The notes under the pieces are model-generated. The model saw nothing but the letters and a program-made list of their open reading frames with translations, was not told the origin of the DNA and made no database searches. Shown one piece after another: positions 1 through 6,222 of a stretch of 6,222 bases of DNA. The translations under genes were made by a program, and so were the position numbers. Position 1 is the first letter of the stretch. Every line of letters begins with the position of its first letter. The stretch comes from Snowella sp031396835 (GTDB lineage: Bacteria > Cyanobacteriota > Cyanobacteriia > Cyanobacteriales > Microcystaceae). The stretch spans positions 1 through 6,222 of the forward strand of contig JANNLO010000242.1 in assembly GCA_031396835.1 (NCBI GenBank), given 5' to 3'.

Positions 1-207
1 TTTCTCGCACTTTTTTTCTCGCTAAATCTCCCCAGCCCTTTTTCAATAACGCTTTCAGCTTTATTCAGCAAGCCCTAATTATACTGAAATTTAGCTTATA
101 ATAGCAGGGCAAGCCACTATAAATCTAACCAGTCTAACCTAACTATCCCCAATGTTTACAGGCTCATTCATCAACTAAATGACCAGAAAGGCGATCGTGG
201 GGTAAAT
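1..207. other. Gene-free left edge
   Basis: No frame longer than about a dozen codons with a plausible start was found on either strand. The stretch contains a short direct repeat TTTCTCGC (1-8 and 15-22) and a near-HIP1 GCGATCGT (192-199). It also has a weak 5-bp hairpin TCATT/AATGA (164-168 and 178-182) just past the RHH gene, without a T run. The motif TTTATTCAGCAAGCCC at about 60-75 could be the end of a mobile element lying to the left. Confidence 0.5.
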
Positions 208-528
208 TTATTGCGTTTTTTCAACCAAATCACCTCCCAAATATTTGTGCATCACATCCTGAACCACAGCAGAAACCGACATTCCTAACTGCTCCGCCAA
301 ATCATAAAGCTGATTGCTGTCCTGCATAGACATCTTAACCTCAATTTTCTGTCTAGCAATTTGCTCCCTGGCCATTGCCTGTAAACGTTGAATCTCTTGT
401 TCTACATTAGGGACACTAACCCACTCACCACTTTCAATACTTTCGAGTAAAGCCAGTTCCTCCTCATCCAACTTGAGGGCCGCGACGAACTCTTCATCCG
501 TCATATTTTCATAATTTAAATGTCGCAT
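208..528 (-). CDS. Ribbon-helix-helix antitoxin-like protein, toxin not seen
   Basis: A 106-residue acidic protein. The C-terminal part fits a ribbon-helix-helix DNA-binding fold: a strand at about 60-67 (QKIEVKMS), helix A at about 69-81 (QDSNQLYDLAEQL), a GMS turn and helix B at about 84-97 (VSAVVQDVMHKYL). The middle segment ESGEWVSVPN followed by a helix with EQEIQRLQAMA resembles, from memory, a common cyanobacterial type II antitoxin group with the RHH at the C-terminus. Such proteins dimerise, bind their own promoter and use the remaining part to cover a toxin. No toxin-sized frame lies in the 207 bases downstream, and the gene upstream encodes a membrane protein. It may therefore be an orphan antitoxin or a plain regulator. 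The ATG at 526-528 has a modest GAAGAG (537-542) with an 8-base spacer; Met9 is an alternative start. GC content is about 44%. Confidence 0.78.
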   Translation of the reverse strand: MRHLNYENMTDEEFVAALKLDEEELALLESIESGEWVSVPNVEQEIQRLQAMAREQIARQKIEVKMSMQDSNQLYDLAEQLGMSVSAVVQDVMHKYLGGDLVEKTQ

Positions 529-566
529 AGGGTTTGCTCTTCAAAATAGCGTTTTTTCATTTTTCG

Positions 567-588
567 ATCATAAAAAATAGTTTTATGA
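567..588 (-). promoter_or_regulatory. Candidate operator and -10 of the RHH gene
   Basis: A perfect 8-bp inverted repeat, TCATAAAA (568-575) and TTTTATGA (581-588) with a 5-base spacer, lies in the 92-bp gap upstream of the RHH gene. On the minus strand the left arm overlaps a -10-like TATGAT (567-572), 38 bases before the start codon. No good -35 is visible. RHH antitoxins commonly repress their own promoter through such palindromes, which fits but is inference. The stem has only one G-C pair, and no T run flanks it in the usual way, so a terminator for the upstream gene is less likely. Confidence 0.35.
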
Positions 589-620
589 GTGAACCTTGCA
601 CAACAAAATTGCTGATTGAA

Positions 621-1019
621 CTAAGAATCTCGTTTGTCAAAGCAAAAAAGAATTACTCCACCAATAAAAATAATTCCTCCCAGTTGTATTCTATTGTTTT
701 GTTCACTTATTAAGCCAATATTATGAACATAGCCAAAACCCGTTGAAACAGTAGTATTCATGGTAAAGCCATTAATCAAAAAAACTGTGCCAACAGCTAT
801 GAGAATTTGGCCTATTCCTTTGGTTTTTCCATTATTAGATTTCTGAGATTTTTGCTTCTGTTCATCTATGAATTTTTTATAGTCTTGAAGCTCAATAGTC
901 AATAACTCTTTAGAATTCCACAGGTTTATAATTATTTTCTCATTGGATTGTTTGATTTTTCTGATATTACTAGGTTTTGTTTTTAAAATATTTGATAGTC
1001 TAACACGATCAATATACAT
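621..1019 (-). CDS. Unrecognised small membrane protein, two predicted helices
   Basis: A 132-residue protein that I do not recognise. Residues 1-50 look like a small soluble domain of mixed strands and helices. Residues 52-67 are Lys-rich and charged. Two hydrophobic stretches follow, about 69-86 (GIGQILIAVGTVFLINGF) and 111-127 (IQLGGIIFIGGVILFCF), and the C-terminus is DKRDS. By the positive-inside rule both ends should be cytoplasmic, with a loop of about 25 residues outside. The ATG at 1017-1019 has a good Shine-Dalgarno, GGGGAG, at 1026-1031 with a 6-base spacer. That ribosome site is the best evidence that the gene is real. GC content is about 29% by hand count, against mid-40s in sampled lines of both neighbouring genes, which suggests separate ancestry. 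It lies between the gltB terminator and the RHH gene, on the same strand as both. Confidence 0.7.
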   Translation of the reverse strand: MYIDRVRLSNILKTKPSNIRKIKQSNEKIIINLWNSKELLTIELQDYKKFIDEQKQKSQKSNNGKTKGIGQILIAVGTVFLINGFTMNTTVSTGFGYVHNIGLISEQNNRIQLGGIIFIGGVILFCFDKRDS

Positions 1020-1025
1020 AAAACT

Positions 1026-1031
1026 CTCCCC
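1026..1031 (-). promoter_or_regulatory. Shine-Dalgarno of the membrane protein gene
   Basis: GGGGAG on the minus strand, 6 bases before the ATG at 1017-1019. It is the clearest ribosome binding site in the window and fixes the start of the unrecognised membrane protein. Confidence 0.65.
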
Positions 1032-1066
1032 TTTGACTTTTAATCATAATAAATTAACAAGTTATT

Positions 1067-1098
1067 AAAAAATATAGGGGATTTAAAATCCATCCCCT
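1067..1098 (-). terminator. Rho-independent terminator of gltB
   Basis: On the minus strand a perfect 7-bp stem AGGGGAT/ATCCCCT (arms at 1092-1098 and 1076-1082, 9-base loop) is followed after three bases by six consecutive T (1067-1072). It starts 16 bases after the gltB stop codon (TAG, 1114-1116). It should end the gltB transcript before the next small gene, although leaky read-through is possible because both genes run the same way. Confidence 0.8.
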
Positions 1099-1113
1099 GT
1101 ATCTTAGCTTACC

Positions 1114-4100
1114 CTAACTACCCCCAATCCGCGCCACATCCCGCGCATTCTCCTCAAACGCCGCATTCAGCGCATCGTCCCCACTTAAACCAGCCTCCAA
1201 CGCATTCTTAATCGCCTGGAGAACCCGCTTATAATCCCTCGGCATCACCTTCACAAACTTAGGAATCATCGACTCCCAATTCGCCAGAACAGCCGATCCT
1301 TTCTCACTATTCGTATAGGTGACATGGTTTTGGATGAGATCATACAGATCCTGAATTTCTTCAGGGTCTTCCAAAGATTCCAAACCAACCATCGACTGAT
1401 TACAACGAGTCGCAAAATCTCCTGACTCATCGAGGATATAGGCCACACCGCCACTCATCCCCGCCGCAAAATTACGACCCGTTAAGCCCAGGACGACGAC
1501 TTTACCGCCTGTCATGTATTCGCAACCGTGATCACCGACAGCTTCCACCACCGTATTGACCCCTGAATTGCGAACCCCAAAACGTTCGCCCGCCATCCCT
1601 GCAATATAGGCTTCACCACTGGTTGCACCGTACAACGCCACATTGCCAATGATGATATTTTCCGAGGCGGTAAAAGTGGAAGCAACAGGCGGATAAACAA
1701 TTAACTTACCACCGCTTAAACCCTTGCCCAGATAGTCGTTGGCATCGCCTTCTAGTTCGAGGGTGACACCCTTGGGTACAAAGGCTCCGAAACTTTGACC
1801 TGCACTGCCTTGGAAGTGTAGATGGATGGTATCGACCGGTAAACCGCCCCAATTGCGTTTGGTGATTTCATTGCCCACAATCGTTCCCACGACGCGATTA
1901 ATGTTTTTAATGGGTAAGGTGGCTTTAACTTTTTCGCCTTTCTCGATCGCGGGTTTACAGAGATCTAACAAAGTTGTGATGTCTAAAGATTTGTCTAAGC
2001 CGTGATCTTGGGCCATTTGGCAATAACGACCGACTTCGGGGCCAACGACCGGCTGGTAGAGAATGGCAGAGAGGTCAATCCCTTTGGCTTTCCAATGGTC
2101 AACAGCCTTTTTCGGCTCCAGAATATCGGTGCGACCGACCATTTCTGTCAGAGTGCGAAAACCCAATTGGGCCATGATTTCCCGCATTTCTGTGGCGATA
2201 AAGGTCATAAAATTTACCGCATGGGCAGGATCTCCCGTGAATTGAGCGCGTAATTCGGGATTTTGGGTAGCAATTCCTACTGGACAGGTATTCAGATGAC
2301 AAACCCGCATCATAATACAACCGAGGGAAACTAAGGGAGCCGTCGAAAAGCCAAATTCCTCTGCACCGAGTAAGGCCCCGATGATCACATCCCGTCCTGT
2401 TTTCATTTGTCCATCGGTTTCTACCACAATCCGCGATCGCAGATTATTGAGAACGAGGGTTTGATGGGTTTCAGCGAGTCCCAGTTCCCAGGGCAGTCCT
2501 GCGTGTTTAATCGAAGTTTGGGGAGATGCACCTGTTCCGCCGTCATAGCCTGAAATTAAGACCACATCCGCATGGGCTTTGGCTACCCCTGTTGCGATCG
2601 TTCCCACACCCACTTCGGAAACTAATTTGACGTTAATACGGGCATCCCGATTGGCATTTTTGAGGTCATGAATCAACTCAGCTAAATCTTCAATGGAATA
2701 AATATCGTGGTGGGGCGGGGGAGAAATTAAACCCACACCAGGAGTCGAATGGCGCACCTTTGCAATCCAGGGATAGACCTTTTTGCCTGGTAATTGACCG
2801 CCTTCCCCTGGTTTCGCGCCCTGGGCCATTTTGATCTGAATTTCTTTTGCCTGGGATAAATACAAACTTGTTACCCCAAAGCGTCCCGATGCCACTTGTT
2901 TAATGGCACTATTTTTCGAGTCGCCCTGGTCATTTGTCCAGGTATAACGTTCGGGATCTTCGCCGCCTTCCCCTGTATTGGATTTGCCGCCGATACGGTT
3001 CATCGCGATCGCCAAGGATTCGTGGGCTTCTTGGGAAATAGACCCATAACTCATGGCTCCCGTTTTAAAGCGTTTCATAATGGCTTCAATGGGTTCCACT
3101 TCTTCGAGAAGAATAGGTTCTCGTTGTTTAAAGTCTAATAAACCCCGTAGCGTATAGAATTTCTGGTCTTGTTCATTGACCAGCTTGGCATACTCTTGAT
3201 AAACCGCGTAATTGTCTTCTCGCACCGCTTTTTGCAAATTATGAATGGTTTGGGGATTGAAAAGATGTTCTTCTCCATCCTTACGCCATTGGTATTCTCC
3301 CCCTGCATCCAGAGTAGGAATATTGCTAGAATGGTCGGGAAAGGCGTGCTGATGACGTAATACCGCTTCTTTAGTGAGAATATCGATATCTGAACCTGCA
3401 ATGCGCGATGCTGTCCAGGTAAAATATTTATCAATCACCGATTTATTTAAACCGATCGCCTCAAAAATTTGCGCCCCGCGATAACTCTGGATAGTAGAAA
3501 TTCCAATTTTAGAGGCAACTTTAATCACGCCCTTAGTAGCTGCTTTGATGTAATTTTTGCAAGCCGTATAGTAATCAACTCCTGGCAATAAACCATCGGC
3601 AATCATGCCCTCAAAAGTTTCAAACACCATATAGGGATTGATCGCACCGCAACCATAACCAATTAAAACGGCATGGTGATGCACGACCCGGGGTTCGCCT
3701 GATTCTAAAACCAGACCGACACGGGTACGAGTTCCCTCACGGATTAAATGGTGATGTAAGCCCGAAACCGCGAGTAAAGCAGGAATTGCGGCTTTTTCTG
3801 CACTCACTCCTCGGTCAGACAGAATGATAATATTCACCCCATCCGCGATCGCCTGATTAGCCTGATTGCATATATCGGCAATAACCGATTCCAAACCCTG
3901 ACTACCTTGCTTGGGATCGAATAAAATCGGCAAGGTGATGGATTTGAAACCGCCTTCGGCACCCCCCTTAAAAAGGGAGGCTTTGGTTGTGCTAGAAGCA
4001 ATATTTTCCCCCTTATCAAGGGGGGTTAGGGGGGATCCCAACGCTTTCAATTTAGCCAACTCTTCATTAGTAATAATCGGAGTTTTTAACTCAATTAAAT

Positions 4101-5799
4101 GACAACTTTGAGGCGTGGGATTTAACAAATTCCCTTCAGAACCAATGGTAGTATCAGGAGAAGTAATAATTTCTTCCCGAATCGAGTCAATCGGCGGATT
4201 GGTGACCTGGGCAAATAATTGTTGAAAATAGTTATAAAGCAATTTTGGCTTATCCGACAAAACAGCGATCGGTGTATCTGCTCCCATCGAACCCGTTGCT
4301 TCTACTCCGTCACGGGCCATGGGCGTTAATAAAATCCGCAAATCTTCAAAAGTATAACCAAAAGCCAGTTGACGTTGCAACAGCGATAAATCCGTCGGCT
4401 CTAATGCCTTCTGCCCATCCCCAGGTAATTGATCCAAAGAAACGAGATTTTCTTGCAACCATTCACCGTAAGGATGCTCAGAAATGATTTTTGCTTTAAC
4501 TTCATCATCCGCAATAATACGTCCTTCTTTGGTATCAACCAAAAACATTTTGCCAGGTTGCAAACGTCCCTTGGATAAAACTCGTTCGGGTTCAATCGGT
4601 AAAACTCCCGCTTCCGAAGCCATGATCACTAAATCATCTTTCGTCACGTAATAACGAGAAGGGCGTAAACCATTCCGATCCAGGACTGCACCCATCATCG
4701 TGCCATCGGTAAAGGCGATCGCGGCGGGGCCATCCCAGGGTTCCATCAAACAGGAATGATATTTATAAAACGCCTTTTTTTCTGCACTCATGGACTCGTG
4801 GGCTGTCCAGGGTTCAGGAATCATCATCATCACCGCATGGGGCAAAGAACGACCCGATAAATACAGTAATTCCAAGGCATTATCAAAAATAGTCGAGTCA
4901 CTGCCTTCTACGTTAATAACAGGTTTCACCTTTTCCATGTCTTCCCCAAAAAGCGGCGACTCAAACAATGCCTGACGGGCGTGCATCCAATTGGTATTCC
5001 CGCGCATGGTGTTGATTTCACCGTTATGGGCAATGTAGCGGTAGGGGTGCGATCGCTCCCAACTGGGGAAAGTATTGGTACTAAAGCGGGAATGAACCAG
5101 AGCCAAAGCACTTTCCATCTCAGGATCATGAAGTTCGGGATAATAATCGCCCACCTGCACAGGCATTAACATCCCTTTATAAACCAAGGTTCGGGCAGAA
5201 AGACTGGAAATATACCAAAAATTATCAATATTTACGGCACGAATGGCATTGTGGGAAAGTTTACGAATAATAAATAATTTACGCTCAAAGTCCAGATCAT
5301 CACTCATTTCGGCAGGACGGGCAATAAACACTTGCTGCATAAAGGGTTCACTGGCCTTGGCTGTGTCTCCCAGGGAAGCATTATTCGTTGGCACATCCCG
5401 CCATCCCAATACCGTTAATCCTTCTCTTTTGACTAACTCTTCAAAAATTTGTCGTCCTTCTTCCCTGGCAACGCGATCGGGAGAGCTATAAATATTACCC
5501 ACACCATATTGGCCAAATTCAGGGAGTGTAAAACCTTCTGCGATCGCCTTTTTTTGTAAAAATTTATGGGGAACCTGCATCAAAATTCCCGCACCATCGC
5601 CCGTATTCGCTTCACAACCGCACGCACCACGATGATTCAGATTGAGCAAAATGGTCAACGCCTGCTCCACAATGTCATGGGATTGCTTTCCTTTAATATG
5701 AACAATAAAGCCGACACCACAAGCATCATGCTCGAACTGTGGATCATAAAGTCCTTGTCGGACGGGTGGTAAAATTTGGGTGTTGACTAAATTATTCAT
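1114..5799 (-). CDS. gltB: Glutamate synthase large subunit, NAD(P)H-type (GltB)
   Basis: Makes two glutamates from glutamine and 2-oxoglutarate (GS-GOGAT cycle, cytoplasm). Numbered from the ATG at 5797-5799 the protein has 1561 residues. A short propeptide precedes catalytic Cys27 (HDACGVGF), which becomes the N-terminus of the class II glutaminase domain (about 27-430; NHRGA at 55-59, TGDGAG at 66-71). A central domain follows (about 450-770). The FMN synthase domain (about 790-1220) carries GEGGQLPGKK, PPPHHDIYSIEDL, SGYDGGTGASP and the 3Fe-4S cysteines 1161, 1167 and 1172 (CIMMRVCHLNTC). The GXGXG beta-helix domain (about 1320-1470) is near the C-terminus. Only 14 residues separate GGED from NSAIKQVASGRFGV, so the ferredoxin loop of Fd-GOGAT is missing. 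This points to the pyridine-nucleotide type, which partners with GltD; no gltD is in the window. Residues 588-617 are an in-frame repeat insertion; without it the length would be about 1531, normal for the family. The open frame also allows TTG starts at 5863-5865 (1583 residues) and 5818-5820. None of the starts has a clear Shine-Dalgarno, so ATG was preferred. Confidence 0.96.
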   Translation of the reverse strand: MNNLVNTQILPPVRQGLYDPQFEHDACGVGFIVHIKGKQSHDIVEQALTILLNLNHRGACGCEANTGDGAGILMQVPHKFLQKKAIAEGFTLPEFGQYGVGNIYSSPDRVAREEGRQIFEELVKREGLTVLGWRDVPTNNASLGDTAKASEPFMQQVFIARPAEMSDDLDFERKLFIIRKLSHNAIRAVNIDNFWYISSLSARTLVYKGMLMPVQVGDYYPELHDPEMESALALVHSRFSTNTFPSWERSHPYRYIAHNGEINTMRGNTNWMHARQALFESPLFGEDMEKVKPVINVEGSDSTIFDNALELLYLSGRSLPHAVMMMIPEPWTAHESMSAEKKAFYKYHSCLMEPWDGPAAIAFTDGTMMGAVLDRNGLRPSRYYVTKDDLVIMASEAGVLPIEPERVLSKGRLQPGKMFLVDTKEGRIIADDEVKAKIISEHPYGEWLQENLVSLDQLPGDGQKALEPTDLSLLQRQLAFGYTFEDLRILLTPMARDGVEATGSMGADTPIAVLSDKPKLLYNYFQQLFAQVTNPPIDSIREEIITSPDTTIGSEGNLLNPTPQSCHLIELKTPIITNEELAKLKALGSPLTPLDKGENIASSTTKASLFKGGAEGGFKSITLPILFDPKQGSQGLESVIADICNQANQAIADGVNIIILSDRGVSAEKAAIPALLAVSGLHHHLIREGTRTRVGLVLESGEPRVVHHHAVLIGYGCGAINPYMVFETFEGMIADGLLPGVDYYTACKNYIKAATKGVIKVASKIGISTIQSYRGAQIFEAIGLNKSVIDKYFTWTASRIAGSDIDILTKEAVLRHQHAFPDHSSNIPTLDAGGEYQWRKDGEEHLFNPQTIHNLQKAVREDNYAVYQEYAKLVNEQDQKFYTLRGLLDFKQREPILLEEVEPIEAIMKRFKTGAMSYGSISQEAHESLAIAMNRIGGKSNTGEGGEDPERYTWTNDQGDSKNSAIKQVASGRFGVTSLYLSQAKEIQIKMAQGAKPGEGGQLPGKKVYPWIAKVRHSTPGVGLISPPPHHDIYSIEDLAELIHDLKNANRDARINVKLVSEVGVGTIATGVAKAHADVVLISGYDGGTGASPQTSIKHAGLPWELGLAETHQTLVLNNLRSRIVVETDGQMKTGRDVIIGALLGAEEFGFSTAPLVSLGCIMMRVCHLNTCPVGIATQNPELRAQFTGDPAHAVNFMTFIATEMREIMAQLGFRTLTEMVGRTDILEPKKAVDHWKAKGIDLSAILYQPVVGPEVGRYCQMAQDHGLDKSLDITTLLDLCKPAIEKGEKVKATLPIKNINRVVGTIVGNEITKRNWGGLPVDTIHLHFQGSAGQSFGAFVPKGVTLELEGDANDYLGKGLSGGKLIVYPPVASTFTASENIIIGNVALYGATSGEAYIAGMAGERFGVRNSGVNTVVEAVGDHGCEYMTGGKVVVLGLTGRNFAAGMSGGVAYILDESGDFATRCNQSMVGLESLEDPEEIQDLYDLIQNHVTYTNSEKGSAVLANWESMIPKFVKVMPRDYKRVLQAIKNALEAGLSGDDALNAAFEENARDVARIGGS
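2433..5547. repeat. Six HIP1 octamers inside gltB
   Basis: Exact GCGATCGC at 2433-2440, 3005-3012, 3845-3852, 4715-4722, 5049-5056 and 5540-5547. All are absorbed in the coding frame, several as the Ala-Ile-Ala type of codon run. No exact copy occurs left of 2433, including the two small genes. Confidence 0.85.
3949..4038 (-). repeat. Palindromic repeat inserted in frame in gltB
   Basis: About 90 bp of C/G-tract DNA, encoding residues 588-617 of GltB (GSPLTPLDKG at the start, SLFKGGAEGG at the end). It contains two hairpins. The first is CCCCCTT/AAGGGGG with a 3-base loop (4008-4024). The second is CCCCCCTT/AAGGGAGG with one mismatch (3962-3980). There is also a small GCC/GGC hairpin (3952-3960) and an 8-bp palindrome GGGATCCC (4032-4039). 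The CCCCCCTT at 3962-3969 is the exact complement of AAGGGGGG at 4018-4025, so the ends can also pair with each other. The flanks KLKAL and GFKSITLP read as normal GltB and would be nearly contiguous without it. From memory, similar repeats are scattered through cyanobacterial genomes; that is not checked here. The exact ends are uncertain by a few bases, but the length must be a multiple of three. Confidence 0.82.
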
Positions 5800-5901
5800 A
5801 AATTTTTCAAAAGATTTCAAAAGAAATGTCTGTTGTGAGCGATTCGTTGGCAGGGTTTGGGTCAAAGGTTGGTCTAGTGCTTATCCCCTGATCTTAAAAT
5901 T

Positions 5902-5915
5902 GTAACGGTGGTGAC
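5902..5915 (-). promoter_or_regulatory. NtcA-like motif, one mismatch
   Basis: On the minus strand this reads GTC-N8-TAC, one base from the NtcA consensus GTA-N8-TAC. It lies about 100 bases before the gltB ATG. NtcA is the cyanobacterial nitrogen regulator, so the position is plausible for a nitrogen-assimilation gene. No TAN3T box sits at the usual distance of about 22 bases downstream, which weakens the case. Confidence 0.2.
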
Positions 5916-5932
5916 TCTGAAAAGCCAGATCT

Positions 5933-5952
5933 ACTTAACGAAAATATTAAGT
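5933..5952. promoter_or_regulatory. 20-bp palindrome in the gltB leader
   Basis: Inverted repeat ACTTAA (5933-5938) and TTAAGT (5947-5952) around an 8-base AT-rich centre, between the two NtcA-like motifs. It could be an operator or chance in AT-rich DNA; no known regulator is assigned. Confidence 0.2.
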
Positions 5953-5986
5953 TTTCTTGAATTTTGCTGTATTAATGCGTAAAACG

Positions 5987-6000
5987 GTATCAAATTTAAC
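5987..6000 (-). promoter_or_regulatory. Second NtcA-like motif, one mismatch
   Basis: On the minus strand this reads GTT-N8-TAC (AAATTTGA in the middle), again one base from GTA-N8-TAC. It lies 85 bp upstream of the other near-match, centre to centre. No matching -10 box follows at the class II spacing. Confidence 0.2.
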
Positions 6001-6028
6001 CAAAAACAACAAATCGTAGCGGCGAATT

Positions 6029-6094
6029 GCGATCGCCCAATTAATTTCCAAATCCTCATCAACCAATTCAATTCAATTCTAAAAAAGCGATCGC
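6029..6094. repeat. Pair of HIP1 palindromes upstream of gltB
   Basis: Two exact GCGATCGC octamers at 6029-6036 and 6087-6094, 58 bp apart in noncoding DNA. HIP1 is a hyper-abundant cyanobacterial palindrome, so the sites support the host assignment but not a local function. Confidence 0.85.
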
Positions 6095-6222
6095 CTCTAT
6101 GAAATTCGATCCAGGGCAACCGAGATGTTCTGGGCGCACGCAATCATTGGTGTCAACTTAAGAAAAAAGACCTAATTTTCAAAAAAGAGGAAAGAAGGTT
6201 GCAGAGACGGAAAAAAGTTAAA

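Larger units (their letters stand above)
5866..6222. other. Gene-free region upstream of gltB
   Basis: About 360 bases, longer if the ATG start of gltB is right, with no convincing gene on either strand. It holds two HIP1 octamers, three tandem copies of CAATT (6064-6078), a 20-bp palindrome and two NtcA-like motifs. No strong sigma-70 promoter pair stands out for gltB. The in-frame TAA at 5881-5883 sets the outer limit for the gltB start. Confidence 0.6.

Noticed and set aside
97..102. Perfect TATAAT on the plus strand
   Set aside because: There is no -35 at a fitting distance and no gene follows on the plus strand. The only downstream ATG frame has eight codons.
3949..4038. CRISPR or tandem repeat array
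   Set aside because: There is only one repeat unit with internal hairpins, no regular spacers, and it is translated as part of gltB.
3911..4102. 63-codon plus-strand frame across the gltB repeat
   Set aside because: It is the antisense reading of the palindromic repeat (SPLSRGVRGDP-type peptide), lies wholly inside gltB and has no ribosome site.
1266..5772. Many other 60-100 codon frames on both strands within 1114-5865
   Set aside because: All are shadows of the conserved gltB frame and show no recognisable motifs of their own.
1114..5865. Ferredoxin-dependent glutamate synthase (glsF/gltS) as the identity
   Set aside because: The characteristic ferredoxin loop between GGED and NSAIKQ is absent and the cluster region matches the NADH class better.
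5931..6143. 70-codon open frame on the minus strand upstream of gltB
   Set aside because: It would start with TTG without a ribosome site, runs through two HIP1 repeats and has an unremarkable composition. It is probably chance.
6151..6156. Perfect TTGACA on the minus strand, possible -35 for gltB
   Set aside because: No -10-like hexamer lies 16-19 bases downstream; the sequence there is GC-rich.
6182..6222. Purine-rich stretch with a TTG frame running off the right edge (plus strand)
   Set aside because: AAGAAGG abuts the TTG with no spacer and only eight codons are visible, which is too little to call a gene.

Overview
The window looks cyanobacterial. Eight exact HIP1 octamers (GCGATCGC) occur in 6.2 kb, and the main protein closely resembles cyanobacterial glutamate synthase. 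It also carries a C/G-tract palindromic repeat of a style I associate with cyanobacterial genomes. The genus cannot be fixed from this window.

Layout: all three supported genes lie on the minus strand, so transcription runs right to left. The right edge (5800-6222) is a gene-free leader with two HIP1 sites, a short palindrome and two one-mismatch NtcA-like motifs. It is followed by gltB (1114-5799), which fills three quarters of the window and encodes the large subunit of glutamate synthase. The sequence favours the NAD(P)H-dependent type over the ferredoxin-dependent type. A good rho-independent terminator (1067-1098) closes gltB. Next comes a very AT-rich gene (621-1019, about 29% GC by hand count) for an unrecognised protein with two predicted membrane helices. 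Last is a small gene (208-528) for a protein with a C-terminal ribbon-helix-helix fold, probably an antitoxin or regulator with no toxin beside it. The left 207 bases hold no gene.

How the genes relate: GltB makes glutamate from glutamine and 2-oxoglutarate, the GOGAT half of the GS-GOGAT cycle, and should need a GltD small subunit that is not encoded here. The two small genes sit beyond the gltB terminator and have no visible link to nitrogen assimilation. They may form a separate accessory unit.

The most notable observation is a repeat of about 90 bp inserted in frame in gltB (about 3949-4038). It adds about 30 residues, rich in Gly, Lys, Ser and Thr, to the central domain without breaking the reading frame. 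I see no complete new multi-gene system. The rest is one ordinary core gene plus a small accessory tail.
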